From the NCBI GenBank assembly GCA_934167935.1, contig CAKPMH010000003.1, forward strand, positions 11,477 through 75,476: 64,000 nt of DNA. The letters are read 5' to 3'. A program made the position numbers and the translations under genes. The DNA comes from an uncultured Bacilli bacterium (GTDB taxonomy: Bacteria > Bacillota_I > Bacilli_A > RF39 > UBA660). Below, one piece after another: positions 16,646-26,459 of the stretch (position 1 is the stretch's first letter; each line of letters begins with the position of its first letter). The notes under the pieces are model-generated. The model searched no databases. It was given only the letters and a program-made list of their open reading frames with translations, and was not told where the DNA came from.

Positions 16646-17800
16646 ATGAAACCATTAAACAAAGAAAAATTATCAATATTAATTGAAACATTAAATACAT
16701 TATCATTAAATGATTTAACTAAAGAAGAATATAAAAATATATTAATTAAAAGTAAAAAAATAAACACAATTCTAAATGAAATATTTAAAGAATATGAAAA
16801 AGATAAAGTTATTGAAGCTAATGTTATAGAAAATATAACAGATGAAAAAGTTTTAAATATTATTAATTCATATTTAGAAATTAATGATTATATAGTACTT
16901 GATTATAACAAATTAGAAGAAAATATAGATGAAGAAGAAAAAACAATTGATGATAAAGATATAGATTTAGATGATGTTAAAATATATTTAAAAGAAGCTG
17001 GTAGTTATCCTTTATTAACTATGGAAGAAGAAAAAACTTTATTTGAAGAATACAAAAAAACAAAAGATGAAAAAATAAAAGAAAAATTAATAAACTCTAA
17101 TTTAAGACTAGTAGTTAGTATTGTAAAACGCTATGTTGGTAGGGGCGTATCATTTCAAGATTTAATTCAAGAAGGAAATATAGGACTTATAACAGCTGTT
17201 GAAAAATTTGATGTTTCAATGGGATATAAATTCTCAACATATGCAACATGGTGGATTAGACAATCTGCAACTAGAATCTTAGGAAACCAATCTGCAACAA
17301 TAAGAATTCCTATGCATATGGTAGAAAAAATTAATTTATTAAATAGAAAACAATCTGAATTTTATAAAATACATAATTGTAATCCAACAACAGAAGAATT
17401 AATGGAATTAACTAAATTATCACGTGATGCAATAAAAAAATGCAAATATTACGATAGAAAAATTATTAGTTTAGATCAACCCGTAGGGGAAGAAGAACAT
17501 GGTGTAGTAACAACTGTAATGGACTTTATAGTAAAAGAAGAAGAGGAAGTATCAGATACAATTATAAACAATGAATTAAGAGAAAAAGTAGAAAAACTAT
17601 TAGAAAAATTAACAGAAAGAGAACGAACAATAATTAAATATAGATTTGGTTTTATAGATGGTAGAATATATACATTAGAAGAAATAGGAAAAATGTATGG
17701 ACTGACTAGAGAAAGAATAAGACAGATAGAATCAAAAGCCTTAAGAAAAATAAGAAGGCCAAGATATTCAAATGAATTAAAAGATTTTAGAAAAAAGTAA
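16646..17800 (+). CDS. rpoD: RNA polymerase sigma factor, RpoD family
   Basis: 384 residues. After an acidic, variable N-terminus (1-105) come region 1.2 ([21 protein letters not shown]), region 2 ([29 protein letters not shown] and [14 protein letters not shown]), region 3 ([18 protein letters not shown]) and region 4 ([27 protein letters not shown]). The -10-reading and -35-reading helices are intact, matching the TTGACA/TATAAT promoters seen in the window. Region 2.4/3 reads [15 protein letters not shown], where primary factors have ITRAIADQARTIRIP, and dnaG is not adjacent, so this may be a second RpoD-like (group 2) factor rather than the only sigma-A. It is monocistronic with its own promoter and terminator. 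Confidence 0.85.
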   Translation: MKPLNKEKLSILIETLNTLSLNDLTKEEYKNILIKSKKINTILNEIFKEYEKDKVIEANVIENITDEKVLNIINSYLEINDYIVLDYNKLEENIDEEEKTIDDKDIDLDDVKIYLKEAGSYPLLTMEEEKTLFEEYKKTKDEKIKEKLINSNLRLVVSIVKRYVGRGVSFQDLIQEGNIGLITAVEKFDVSMGYKFSTYATWWIRQSATRILGNQSATIRIPMHMVEKINLLNRKQSEFYKIHNCNPTTEELMELTKLSRDAIKKCKYYDRKIISLDQPVGEEEHGVVTTVMDFIVKEEEEVSDTIINNELREKVEKLLEKLTERERTIIKYRFGFIDGRIYTLEEIGKMYGLTRERIRQIESKALRKIRRPRYSNELKDFRKK

Positions 17801-17815
17801 AAAATCTTTTTTTTT
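17779..17815 (+). terminator. Terminator of the sigma factor gene
   Basis: AAAAGATTTT (17779-17788) pairs with AAAATCTTTT (17801-17810), 10 bp, followed by more Ts. The left arm lies inside the end of the coding region. Confidence 0.75.
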
Positions 17816-17878
17816 GTTGATTAAAAAATCTTCTTTTTAAACATTATATACATAGAATGTAATGGAAAGGAAGATATT

Positions 17879-20185
17879 ATGTTTAGTAATTTCACTGAAG
17901 AAGCAAGAAATATAATTGTTTTAGCAAAACAAGAAATGAAAAAATTAAAGCATCCATATGTTGGAAGTGAACATCTATTGCTTGCAATATTAAAAGATGA
18001 TAATAGTATAAGTGATGCCTTAAAAAAATATAATTTAGATTATAAAAAATTTAAAAATGAATTAATAAATATAGTAGGAATAGGAACTAAAGAAAGTGAA
18101 TGGTTTTTATATACACCACTTCTAAAAAGAATATTTGAAAATGCTATTATAGATAGTAAAGAAAATAATAGTGACGTTACTATAGAAATGTTATTTAATT
18201 CACTTTTAGAAGAAGGAGAAGGAGTTGCAATAAGGTTATTAATTGGAATGAATATAGATATAGATGATTTATATAAAGAATTTTCAAATACAATTACCAA
18301 AACAAATAAAAGGAAAAAAAATAAAAAACTCTTAGTAGAAGAAATAGGAATAAATTTAAATAAAAAAGCACTTAATAATGAATTAGATCCTGTAATTGGA
18401 AGAAAAGAAGAAATAAAAAGAATTCTTGAAATATTATCAAGAAGATGTAAAAATAATCCTATTTTAATTGGTGAAGCTGGAGTTGGAAAAACAGCTATAG
18501 TAGAAGAATTAAGTAGAATGATAATAGAAGGTAATGTTCCTATGTCCCTAAAAAATAAAAGAATAATAAACTTAGATATGGCAAGTTTAGTAGCAGGTAC
18601 AAAATATCGCGGTGAATTTGAAGAAAGAATGAACAAAATAATAAAAGAAGTAGAAGAAAATGATGATATAATTTTATTTATAGATGAAATACATACATTA
18701 GTAGGAGCTGGTGGAGCAGAAGGCGCTATAGATGCATCAAACATTATAAAACCGGCACTAGCACGTGGAAAATTAAGATGTATAGGAGCAACTACTATAT
18801 CAGAATATAAAAAATATATAGAACAAGATAAAGCACTAGAAAGAAGATTTCAACGTGTAGAAATAGAAATTCCTGATAAAGAAAAAACAAAAGAAATTTT
18901 AACAAAAATAAAAAAAATATATGAAAAATATCATATGGTTGAAATAAAAGATGAAATAATAGATACAATAATAGAACTTTCAAATAAATATATATATGAT
19001 AGATATGAGCCAGATAAATCAATAGATGTATTAGATGAAGTATGCGCTAAAGTAAGCTTAAAAGAAACAAAAGAAGCTAAAAAATATAATGAATTAAAGT
19101 TAGAATATAAAATTATAAATTCAAAGAAAAAAGAATCTATTATAAATAGTAAATTTAAAGAAGCAAGTAAATACAAAGAAAAAGAAAATGAAATAATAAA
19201 TGAAATAAATAATATAGAATTAAAATTATATAATAAAAAGAAAAAAGAAGTAACAAAAAAAGATGTAGCAGAAGTTATAAATATTAAAACAAAAATACCT
19301 GTTTATGAATTATTAAATGAAAACAAAAAAGAAATAAAAAAAATAGAACAAACTTTAAAAAATAATATAATTGGTCAAGATGAATCAATAAAAGAACTTA
19401 TAAAAAATACAAAAAAATTAAAAATGGGATTTAAAGATAAAAATAAATGTTATTCATTTTTATTTGTAGGACCATCAGGAGTTGGGAAAACAGAATTATC
19501 AAAATTATTTGGGGAATGTTTGGTAGGCGTGAATAATGTTATAAGACTAGATATGAGTGAATATTCTGAATCACATAGTGTAAGTAAAATAATAGGTTCT
19601 CCTCCAGGGTATGTAGGTTATAGTGACAATAAAAATATTTTAGAGGAAATAAGAAATAAACCATATTCTGTTTTAATATTAGATGAAATAGAAAAAGCAA
19701 ATCCAGCTATAATAAATTTATTTTATCAAATTTTAGATGAAGGAAAAATAAAAGATTCCTGTGGAAAACAAGTAAGATTTGATAATGTAACAATTATAAT
19801 GACATCTAATATAGGATTTAATGATATACACGTTGGATTTAATAAAAATACTAATTATACTATATCAAAATTAAAAGAATATTTTGATGTATCATTTATT
19901 AATAGAATAGATAATATAATTGAATTTAATTATTTAAATGAAGAAAATATTAAAAATTTAATAAATGAAAAATTAAATAAATTAAAATATAAATATAAAG
20001 ATGCTAAAATAAAAATAAATAATAATGTTATAGATGAAATAATTAAGTTATCAAATTATAATGAATATGGTGCTAGAAAATTAGACAAAATAATAAAGAA
20101 TAATATTGAAAATATAATTATAGATGAATTATTAGAAGATAATTATAATATAGATATAAAAACATTAAAAGAAAAAGTAAAATAA
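17879..20185 (+). CDS. clpC: ATP-dependent Clp protease ATPase subunit, ClpC type
   Basis: AAA+ unfoldase that feeds proteins to ClpP. 768 residues: Clp N-domain (FTEEARNIIVLAKQEMKKLKHPYVGSEHLLLAIL), first ATPase with GEAGVGKT (about 200-207) and LFIDEIHTLVGAG, a coiled M-domain (about 390-460) of the short ClpC type rather than the long ClpB type, second ATPase with GPSGVGKT (about 530-537), PPGYVGYSD and LILDEIEKA, and a C-terminal domain. IHVGFNKN matches the ClpP-docking loop position, supporting ClpC over ClpB. The usual ctsR-mcsA-mcsB neighbours are absent and I see no CtsR operator. It has an AGGAAG ribosome site and sits alone between terminators. Confidence 0.9.
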   Translation: MFSNFTEEARNIIVLAKQEMKKLKHPYVGSEHLLLAILKDDNSISDALKKYNLDYKKFKNELINIVGIGTKESEWFLYTPLLKRIFENAIIDSKENNSDVTIEMLFNSLLEEGEGVAIRLLIGMNIDIDDLYKEFSNTITKTNKRKKNKKLLVEEIGINLNKKALNNELDPVIGRKEEIKRILEILSRRCKNNPILIGEAGVGKTAIVEELSRMIIEGNVPMSLKNKRIINLDMASLVAGTKYRGEFEERMNKIIKEVEENDDIILFIDEIHTLVGAGGAEGAIDASNIIKPALARGKLRCIGATTISEYKKYIEQDKALERRFQRVEIEIPDKEKTKEILTKIKKIYEKYHMVEIKDEIIDTIIELSNKYIYDRYEPDKSIDVLDEVCAKVSLKETKEAKKYNELKLEYKIINSKKKESIINSKFKEASKYKEKENEIINEINNIELKLYNKKKKEVTKKDVAEVINIKTKIPVYELLNENKKEIKKIEQTLKNNIIGQDESIKELIKNTKKLKMGFKDKNKCYSFLFVGPSGVGKTELSKLFGECLVGVNNVIRLDMSEYSESHSVSKIIGSPPGYVGYSDNKNILEEIRNKPYSVLILDEIEKANPAIINLFYQILDEGKIKDSCGKQVRFDNVTIIMTSNIGFNDIHVGFNKNTNYTISKLKEYFDVSFINRIDNIIEFNYLNEENIKNLINEKLNKLKYKYKDAKIKINNNVIDEIIKLSNYNEYGARKLDKIIKNNIENIIIDELLEDNYNIDIKTLKEKVK

Positions 20186-20209
20186 AAAAATACTAATTAG
20201 TATTTTTTT
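20184..20209. terminator. Bidirectional terminator between clpC and the PBP gene
   Basis: A perfect 26-base palindrome centred on AATT (between 20196 and 20197), flanked by A7 and T7. It can end transcripts from clpC on the plus strand and the PBP gene on the minus strand. Confidence 0.85.
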
Positions 20210-22166
20210 ATTGTTCTTTAATAGTAGGAATAGTATTTTCAATGTCACTAGCATTAGGTTCAGTACCTTTAATATAATACATAATAGTAGCATTTTTAGT
20301 ATTTTTATCAGCTATTTCCCCAGTAATTGGATTAACTAAAACACCGACTATATTATTAGGCTTTTGATACCAAGATTCATCCTTTCCTTCTAAATAACCT
20401 TCCATAATTTCTACCCACATATTTTTTAAGATAGTTCCATCCTTACCACTAGTATAATTATTATTATCATATCCTATCCAACCACCAATAAGCAAATCTG
20501 GATTATAACCAAATATCAAATGATCAGTATCAGTTGTCCCTGTTTTAATAGCATATTTTTTAGTTATTTTAGGTGCAATACTCATACAAGTAGGGTAATT
20601 ATAATCAATTAAATTTTTATTATAACAATTAGCTAATAATTCATTTAATATATAAGTGGTATTTTTATTTAAAATTAATTCTTTATTATCTTTATATTTA
20701 TAAAGAACATTTCCATTCATATCTTCAACTTTATTGATAAAATGTGGCTTAATTTTGTAACCTTCGCTTGCAAATGTAGAATAAGCTTCCATCATTTCTA
20801 AAATATTTACTTCTTCCGTTCCTAAAGCAAGTGACGGAATTGCATCTAATTTAGATTTGATACCAACTCTTTTAGAAAAATCAACTAAAGTATCTTCTCC
20901 TAAAAACAAATGAGTTTTAACAGCAAAAATATTATCCGAATAAGAAATTGCAGATGCTAAAGTAATTGGCTTATTAGCATAAATATCATTATAATTTTTA
21001 GGACTATAAGTTTTATTATTAGAAAATGTAAAAGTTGTTTTTTCACTTGTAAAAGTTGTTGTTGATGTAAAACCATTCTCTAAAGCACTATAATATAGAA
21101 GTGGTTTCATAGTAGAACCTACCTGTCTTTTAGAATCTGTAACACGATTAAACTGACTTTTATTATAATTTTTACCACCAGCAATACCTATTATTTCACC
21201 AGTTTTAGGATTCATAACAACAATAGCTGTTTCAAGAGAAGTATCATTCATATTTTTTTTAATTGTAGAATCAATTAAATTTTGAGCTTTTAAATCAAGG
21301 TTTGTATAGATTTTAAGACCACCAGTTTTTAAAAAGGATGATGGAATTTCTTTAATACTTTTAAGTTCATTTAAAACAGCATCTTGATAATACATCAATG
21401 TAGATGAATTATTTTCGTCTTTAATTCCTAAATATTCTAAATCTGTATTATATGCTTTTATAGCTTCATCTTTTGTAATATAGTTTCTATCAACCATGGT
21501 ATTTAATATTAATTTTTGCCTTTTTTTTGCTTTCTTAGGATTAATGGTAGGAGAATAATTAGAAGGAGATTTTGGAATACCTGCTAACATAGATGCTTCT
21601 GCTAAATTTAAATCTTTGCTAGATTTATTAAAATAATATTTACTAGCATTTTCAATACCATATACTCCACCATAATTTATAGTGTTTAAATATCCTTCTA
21701 ATATTTCATCTTTACTATAATGAACTTCAAGTCTTATAGTAAGCCATGCTTCTTCTATTTTCCTAGACCATTTTTTATCAAAATTTAAAAATAAATTTTT
21801 TGCATATTGTTGTGTAATAGTTGAAGCACCTTGTATATTTTTTTTATTTACAATATTAGTGGCCATAGCTTTCATAATTCTTAAATAATCAAATCCCATA
21901 TGTTTATAAAAATTTTTATCTTCGATAGAAAGTGTTGCATTAATTAAATCATCTGATATATTATCTAAATTAATCCATTCATCATTATTACCTGTGAATA
22001 AATTTTTATCTTTATCATACAAATAATAACCATTCGCTGAATTTATAGCGAGTTTAGGAGAGATTTTAGCGTATATATAAAGACCAATGTAAAATAATAT
22101 AAAAAGAATGACTAATATAACTAAAATTTTAAAAACTTTTTTTAGAAATTTCTTAATATTAATCAC
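20208..22166 (-). CDS. Class A penicillin-binding protein (PBP1a-like)
   Basis: A bifunctional peptidoglycan polymerase anchored by one N-terminal helix (ILVILVILFILFYIGLYIY). The glycosyltransferase part has EDKNFYKHMGFD and GASTITQQYAKNLFL. The transpeptidase has the catalytic SxxK (GSTMK), SDN (SYSDN) and KTG (IKTGTT) motifs, so both activities look intact. The presence of this protein shows the cell is walled. The start is ambiguous: there is no ATG after the best ribosome site (GAGGTG). The frame can open at that GTG (22166) or at ATT 22157, which sits exactly where an ATG would be expected; a TTG at 22232 lacks a ribosome site. It is transcribed toward clpC and divergent from ywiB-argS. 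Confidence 0.92.
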   Translation of the reverse strand: MINIKKFLKKVFKILVILVILFILFYIGLYIYAKISPKLAINSANGYYLYDKDKNLFTGNNDEWINLDNISDDLINATLSIEDKNFYKHMGFDYLRIMKAMATNIVNKKNIQGASTITQQYAKNLFLNFDKKWSRKIEEAWLTIRLEVHYSKDEILEGYLNTINYGGVYGIENASKYYFNKSSKDLNLAEASMLAGIPKSPSNYSPTINPKKAKKRQKLILNTMVDRNYITKDEAIKAYNTDLEYLGIKDENNSSTLMYYQDAVLNELKSIKEIPSSFLKTGGLKIYTNLDLKAQNLIDSTIKKNMNDTSLETAIVVMNPKTGEIIGIAGGKNYNKSQFNRVTDSKRQVGSTMKPLLYYSALENGFTSTTTFTSEKTTFTFSNNKTYSPKNYNDIYANKPITLASAISYSDNIFAVKTHLFLGEDTLVDFSKRVGIKSKLDAIPSLALGTEEVNILEMMEAYSTFASEGYKIKPHFINKVEDMNGNVLYKYKDNKELILNKNTTYILNELLANCYNKNLIDYNYPTCMSIAPKITKKYAIKTGTTDTDHLIFGYNPDLLIGGWIGYDNNNYTSGKDGTILKNMWVEIMEGYLEGKDESWYQKPNNIVGVLVNPITGEIADKNTKNATIMYYIKGTEPNASDIENTIPTIKEQ

Positions 22167-22226
22167 CTCACTATAATTATTATTAGAAAAATATGTAAAA
22201 ATATAACCATAAAATAATAAAAATAG

Positions 22227-22255
22227 TTGCAATTATCTATCATCTATATTATAAT
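22227..22255 (+). promoter_or_regulatory. Promoter of the ywiB-argS operon
   Basis: TTGCAA (22227-22232), a 17-base spacer and TATAAT (22250-22255), about 22 bases before the first start codon. Confidence 0.7.
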
Positions 22256-22277
22256 TATGCAGAAGTGGAGAAATAAT

Positions 22278-22622
22278 ATGTCCAAAGTATATATAACAAG
22301 TATTTTAAGGAATAAAAATACTAATGATATTATAAAGAAAAAAATAAATGGTATAAAAAAAGATAATATAATTAATTATATAGATGAAAATACAAAAGTA
22401 ACATTGAAAATAAATGATAGTATAACTTTAAAAAGAAAAAATCAAAATAATGAGATTATATTTGAATTTATAGAAAATAAAAATACTAAATGTATTTATA
22501 AAATATATGATAAGGAAATGTATTTAAATATATATACAAATAAAATAAAAAAAGATAATAATTATTTAGATGTAGATTATAATATAGAAGAAGAAAAACT
22601 TAATTTCAGAATAGAGTGGTAA
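22278..22622 (+). CDS. ywiB: DUF1934 family protein (YwiB-like)
   Basis: A 114-residue, beta-strand-rich protein of the DUF1934/YwiB family, expected to form a calycin-like barrel. ATG 22278 (MSKVYITSILRN) is chosen because GTGGAG is placed before it. Strands such as INDSITLKRKN and NEIIFEFIENK and the closing LNFRIEW fit the family. No biochemical function is known. It ends one base before argS, the same pairing as ywiB-argS in Bacillus, which supports the call more than residue identity does. Confidence 0.72.
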   Translation: MSKVYITSILRNKNTNDIIKKKINGIKKDNIINYIDENTKVTLKINDSITLKRKNQNNEIIFEFIENKNTKCIYKIYDKEMYLNIYTNKIKKDNNYLDVDYNIEEEKLNFRIEW

Positions 22623-22623
22623 T

Positions 22624-24306
22624 ATGATATTAAAAATATTAGAAGATATAATAAAAGAAGAGCTAAATAAATTGAATTATGAAGTAGATGTAGTAGTTAC
22701 AAAATCAAATAGATTAGATTTATGTGATTATCAATTTAATGGAATATTTAAATTAAGTAGTATATATCATAAAAAACCTGTAGAAATAGGTGAAGAAATA
22801 GTTGATTCTATAAATGATAGAAAAGATTTTGAACATTATTTTAAAAAAGTAGAATTTGCATCACCTGGTTTTATTAATATAACTATAAGTGATATATTGA
22901 TAAATGAATGCTTAACACGTATGAACTGTATGGATAAATTTGGAGTAGAACAAGATAGTACTCTTACATATGTACTTGATTATGGTGGACCTAATATAGC
23001 AAAACCTCTTCATGTTGGTCATTTAAGACCTGCTATTATTGGAGAATCAATAAAAAGAATATTAAATTTTAAAGGATGTAAAACTATAGCAGATGTTCAT
23101 TTTGGAGATTTCGGACTTCAAATGGGTCAAGTAATATATGGAATAAAACAAAAAAATATAAAACTTGAAGATTTAACACTAAACGATTTAAATACAATTT
23201 ATCCAGAAATTTCTAAACTTTGTAAAGAAGATAAAGATGTTAAAAATATGTGTGCAACACTTGAAAAACAAATGCAAGATGGAGATAAAGAATTAGAAAA
23301 ATACTATGATAAAATATTCGAACTATCTAGTAATGATATAAAGGAAATATATAAATATTTAGATATTGATTTTGATCTTTGGTATGGTGAAATGTCATCT
23401 AGAAAATATCTTCCATTTGTAGAGGAAAAAATAAAAGATATTGCATATATTAGTGATGGAGCAACTGTAATAGATGTAAAAGAAGAAAATGATAAAAAAG
23501 AACTTCCACCACTAATATTTAAAAAAAGCGATGGTGCTTATTTATATGGTTCAACAGATATGGCAACAATTTATGAAAGAGAAGAAGATTTTAATCCAGA
23601 TTATATTTTATATGTTGCTGATTTAAGACAAGATTTACATTTTAAACAAGTATTTAGAGCAAGTTTAAAATCTAAAATAACAGATGCTAAATTAGAACAT
23701 TTAGGATTTGGTACTATAAATGGTACTGATGGAAAACCATTTAAAACAAGAAGTGGTGAAACACCAAAATTAAGAGATTTATTTAATGAAGTAAAAGAAT
23801 TATTTATATCAAAAAAAGAAGAAAATAGCAGTATGAATGAAGAAGATATAGATAAAATAGTAAATGCTATACTTAAATTTGCTGATTTACAAAATAATCG
23901 TGAAAAAGATTATATATTTGATATAAAGAAATTTAGTGAAGTTGTAGGTAAAACAGGACCTTATGTACTATATACTTATTTAAGAATAAATAAAATAGTA
24001 AAAGATATGGAAATAACTTCATTAAATAACATAGTATATAATGAATTTGATAGAAACTTAAGAATAAAATTATTAGATTTACACAGCATAGTAGATAATG
24101 CTTATAAAACTAGAATGCCTAGTTTTATAGCTGATTATGTATATGATTTATGTATGATAATTAATTCATTTTATCAAAATAATCATATAAATAATTTAGA
24201 TGATATAGAAAAGAAAAATAATTGGATATATGTATTAAATCTATCAAATAGAATATTAAAAGAAATGTTAAATATACTTGTTATAGATATACCAAGTGTA
24301 ATGTAA
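22624..24306 (+). CDS. argS: Arginyl-tRNA synthetase
   Basis: A class I aminoacyl-tRNA synthetase that charges tRNA-Arg. 560 residues: N-terminal Add-1 domain, the HIGH motif as HVGH within NIAKPLHVGHLRPAIIGESI (around residues 125-145), a catalytic core with DVHFGDFGLQMGQ and YGSTDMATIYER, the KMSKS region in the lysine-poor ArgRS form (GTDGKPFKTRSGE), and a C-terminal DALR anticodon-binding domain (VGKTGPYVLYTYLRI onward). It is followed 13 bases later by rpoE, an order shared with Bacillus. Confidence 0.95.
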   Translation: MILKILEDIIKEELNKLNYEVDVVVTKSNRLDLCDYQFNGIFKLSSIYHKKPVEIGEEIVDSINDRKDFEHYFKKVEFASPGFINITISDILINECLTRMNCMDKFGVEQDSTLTYVLDYGGPNIAKPLHVGHLRPAIIGESIKRILNFKGCKTIADVHFGDFGLQMGQVIYGIKQKNIKLEDLTLNDLNTIYPEISKLCKEDKDVKNMCATLEKQMQDGDKELEKYYDKIFELSSNDIKEIYKYLDIDFDLWYGEMSSRKYLPFVEEKIKDIAYISDGATVIDVKEENDKKELPPLIFKKSDGAYLYGSTDMATIYEREEDFNPDYILYVADLRQDLHFKQVFRASLKSKITDAKLEHLGFGTINGTDGKPFKTRSGETPKLRDLFNEVKELFISKKEENSSMNEEDIDKIVNAILKFADLQNNREKDYIFDIKKFSEVVGKTGPYVLYTYLRINKIVKDMEITSLNNIVYNEFDRNLRIKLLDLHSIVDNAYKTRMPSFIADYVYDLCMIINSFYQNNHINNLDDIEKKNNWIYVLNLSNRILKEMLNILVIDIPSVM

Positions 24307-24319
24307 TTAGGAGGAATTT

Positions 24320-24727
24320 ATGAAAATTAAAGATATGCCAATTGAAGAACTAGAATTAATGAGTCTTACTGATTTAACTTATATGATATTAAAAGAAAAT
24401 AAAAAACCTATGAATACACCATCACTATTTAAAGAAATATGTGAATTATTAGATTACAGTAATTCAGAATATGCATCAAAAATAGGAGATTATTATACAT
24501 CATTAAATATTGATAAAAGATTTGTTCTTTTAGATAGCAATGAATGGGATATTAGAGATAATCATTCAGTTGAAATTGTAATAGATGAAGATGAAGAAGA
24601 AACTGAAGAAGAAGAAGTAGAAGAGGAAGAAGAAGAAACAATTGATGAAATGATAGATAGTGATGATCTAGAAGATGATTTAGAAGACTTATCAATAATA
24701 GATGAAGATGAAGAAGATGATGAATAA
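24320..24727 (+). CDS. rpoE: DNA-directed RNA polymerase delta subunit
   Basis: A Bacilli-specific RNA polymerase subunit that speeds RNAP recycling and alters promoter selectivity. 135 residues: an N-terminal HARE-type winged domain (SLTDLTYMILKENKKPMN through DKRFVLLDSNEWDIRD, residues 12-75) and a disordered, almost purely acidic tail (DEDEEETEEEE, residues 85-135). The size and two-part layout are diagnostic. It lies in the ywiB-argS-rpoE cluster. Confidence 0.92.
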   Translation: MKIKDMPIEELELMSLTDLTYMILKENKKPMNTPSLFKEICELLDYSNSEYASKIGDYYTSLNIDKRFVLLDSNEWDIRDNHSVEIVIDEDEEETEEEEVEEEEEETIDEMIDSDDLEDDLEDLSIIDEDEEDDE

Positions 24728-24740
24728 ATCTTCTTTTTTT
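24711..24740 (+). terminator. Terminator of rpoE
   Basis: AAGAAGAT (24711-24718) pairs with ATCTTCTT (24728-24735) and a T-run follows. The stem spans the stop codon. Confidence 0.75.
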
Positions 24741-24765
24741 ATTCAATATAAAAATAGGTGATAAT

Positions 24766-25257
24766 ATGTATTATATAAATATCTTTTTTATATATTCTAT
24801 AGTTGGATATATTTTAGAATATATTGTTCATTTAATTACAGGATACGAAGGTGGTATTTTATATGGGTTTTGGACACCTATATATGGAGTTGGAAGTGTA
24901 ATTATAATATATTTATATAATAAGTATATTAGTAAATTAAAGATGCATAAAATACTTAAATTTATATGTATATTTTTAACAGGTTTTTTATTATTATCTT
25001 TTATAGAATTTATAGGCGGTATTATAATTAAATTTTTATTTAATAAAACTTTATGGGATTATACTGATTATAAATATAATATAGGAAAATATGTTTCTCT
25101 TGAAATGGGACTTTTATGGTCTGTTATCTCATTAATATTAATTTATTTATTAAAAAAACCAACCGATAAAATTGCAAAAAAAATACCCAAAAAGGTAACA
25201 TGGGTATTAATTATTTTCTTTTTTATAGATGTCTTTTTTACGCTTCTTAGTAAGTGA
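24766..25257 (+). CDS. CmpB-like membrane protein (putative ABC-transporter type IV family)
   Basis: A 163-residue membrane protein with about five hydrophobic helices. It carries the family pattern of Pfam ABC_trans_CmpB: an N-terminal FIYSIVGYILE, GGILYGFWTPIYGVGSV, FIEFIGGIIIK and WDYTDYKYNIGKYVSLEMGLLW. The family is widespread in Firmicutes with no proven transport role. The ribosome site AGGTGAT precedes the start. Its 3' end overlaps the convergent GNAT-like gene by 51 bases. Confidence 0.82.
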   Translation: MYYINIFFIYSIVGYILEYIVHLITGYEGGILYGFWTPIYGVGSVIIIYLYNKYISKLKMHKILKFICIFLTGFLLLSFIEFIGGIIIKFLFNKTLWDYTDYKYNIGKYVSLEMGLLWSVISLILIYLLKKPTDKIAKKIPKKVTWVLIIFFFIDVFFTLLSK

Positions 25258-25734
25258 TTTTTTTATATAATAAAATTCATCATTTCCATTGAAAATATAA
25301 TAAATAGAGTCATTCTTTTTAATAATATTAGTAGAATTCCAATTATTATTTAAAATAGAATATGCACATTTATTAAATTCTTTTTCTGATATTATTAATG
25401 TTGGTTCATCTGTTTCTAACCAATTCATTGATAAATTAATTAAATCATTAAAATATTTATTGTATGAAATTTTATTTTTAATATATAGATTTGATAATTT
25501 TCTTTCTTTTTTTGTTTTCTTTAAATTAACAAATCCAATTAAATTATTATTTTTGTATATTAATATAATATTTCTTTCATTAGTGTATATACCAGGTATA
25601 ACTTTATTATTAAACCAATCAATATAATCAGGATATTCTATTTTCATGATTTCTTTTATATTGTTTAAAATATCTTTTATATCAATTCCATTTTTTATAC
25701 ATGTTTGAATATCAGTATAAATAATATCTTTCAT
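25207..25734 (-). CDS. GNAT-like acetyltransferase, divergent
   Basis: A 175-residue cytosolic protein. The central part (RNIILIYKNNNLIGFVNLKK, then LSNLYIKNK) follows the beta4-beta5 pattern of GNAT N-acetyltransferases, and a Glu-containing strand (TLIISEKEFNKCAYSILNNN) fits the later part of the fold. The acetyl-CoA loop (Q/RxxGxG/A) is not recognisable, so activity is uncertain. GGTGATTTT precedes the start. The C-terminal tail is basic (KKRKKDIYKK) and is encoded opposite the end of the CmpB-like gene. Confidence 0.5.
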   Translation of the reverse strand: MKDIIYTDIQTCIKNGIDIKDILNNIKEIMKIEYPDYIDWFNNKVIPGIYTNERNIILIYKNNNLIGFVNLKKTKKERKLSNLYIKNKISYNKYFNDLINLSMNWLETDEPTLIISEKEFNKCAYSILNNNWNSTNIIKKNDSIYYIFNGNDEFYYIKKSLTKKRKKDIYKKENN

Positions 25735-25767
25735 AAAATCACCGAAGCTTATTATAGCATAATTTTT

Positions 25768-26406
25768 TTATTTTGCAATACTAAGATATTCTTCTAAGGT
25801 TAAATTATGTTTATAGATATATTTTGCATCTTTAGTACCAACATATCTATAATGCCAAGGTTCATATTTAAAACCAGTAATTTTTTCTTTACCTTTAGGA
25901 TATCTTAATATAAAACCATATTTATAAGCATTATTTTTCATCCAATCAAATTCCTTAGATTCTTCAAATAGGTCATAATCAAAATTTGAACCTTCAACAT
26001 CAACAGCAAGACCTGTTTGATGTTCAGAATGTCCAGGTTTAGCACTACAATTTAATGCATAATCCATTCCTTTTTCACTAACATAATAATTAAATAATTC
26101 TTCTTGATAAGTATAGCTTCTATAAGCAGATGAGGCAATAATTCTAAAGCCTTTTAATTTAGCATCAGAACTTAGTTTATAAAAAGCATTAGCTACTTCT
26201 TCTTTTAAATATTTTTCATTATTTGAATATTTTAAATCTAATTTTACTAAATCATTTGGAATAAAATCATTGGGTAATTTATTATTTTTATTCACTAAAA
26301 CTAATATATCATTTGGATTTTTAATATCCTTAATATTTTCATAAAATTTATCTTTACACCCAGTAGATAGTAAGATAAAAACAATAATTAAAACATACTT
26401 CTTCAT
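25768..26406 (-). CDS. D,D-carboxypeptidase lipoprotein, VanY/M15 family
   Basis: A zinc peptidase that trims D-Ala from peptidoglycan stem peptides. 212 residues: a lipoprotein signal with lipobox (MKKYVLIIVFILLSTGCKDK, Cys 17 lipidated), then the M15B domain with SSAYRSYTYQ, the zinc-binding SEHQTGLAVDV and the catalytic/zinc EPWHYRYVG. All key residues are present. It is anchored outside the membrane. It is co-oriented with rpmB upstream on the minus strand but separated by a hairpin. Confidence 0.93.
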   Translation of the reverse strand: MKKYVLIIVFILLSTGCKDKFYENIKDIKNPNDILVLVNKNNKLPNDFIPNDLVKLDLKYSNNEKYLKEEVANAFYKLSSDAKLKGFRIIASSAYRSYTYQEELFNYYVSEKGMDYALNCSAKPGHSEHQTGLAVDVEGSNFDYDLFEESKEFDWMKNNAYKYGFILRYPKGKEKITGFKYEPWHYRYVGTKDAKYIYKHNLTLEEYLSIAK

Positions 26407-26434
26407 AACATCACTAATATATATTATGAAAAAG

Positions 26435-26458
26435 CAAAAAAAAAAGAACTAGTCTTTT
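26435..26458 (-). terminator. Terminator of rpmB
   Basis: On the minus strand AAAAGA and TCTTTT form a 6-bp stem around CTAGT, followed by a run of at least ten T residues (plus-strand As near 26435-26445). Confidence 0.65.
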
Positions 26459-26459
26459 A

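Noticed and set aside
18040..18744. Long minus-strand open frame of 234 codons opposite clpC
   Set aside because: It is a mirror of A-rich coding sequence. It lacks a ribosome site and has Ser/Ile/Phe-rich low-complexity content, while clpC on the other strand is unmistakable.
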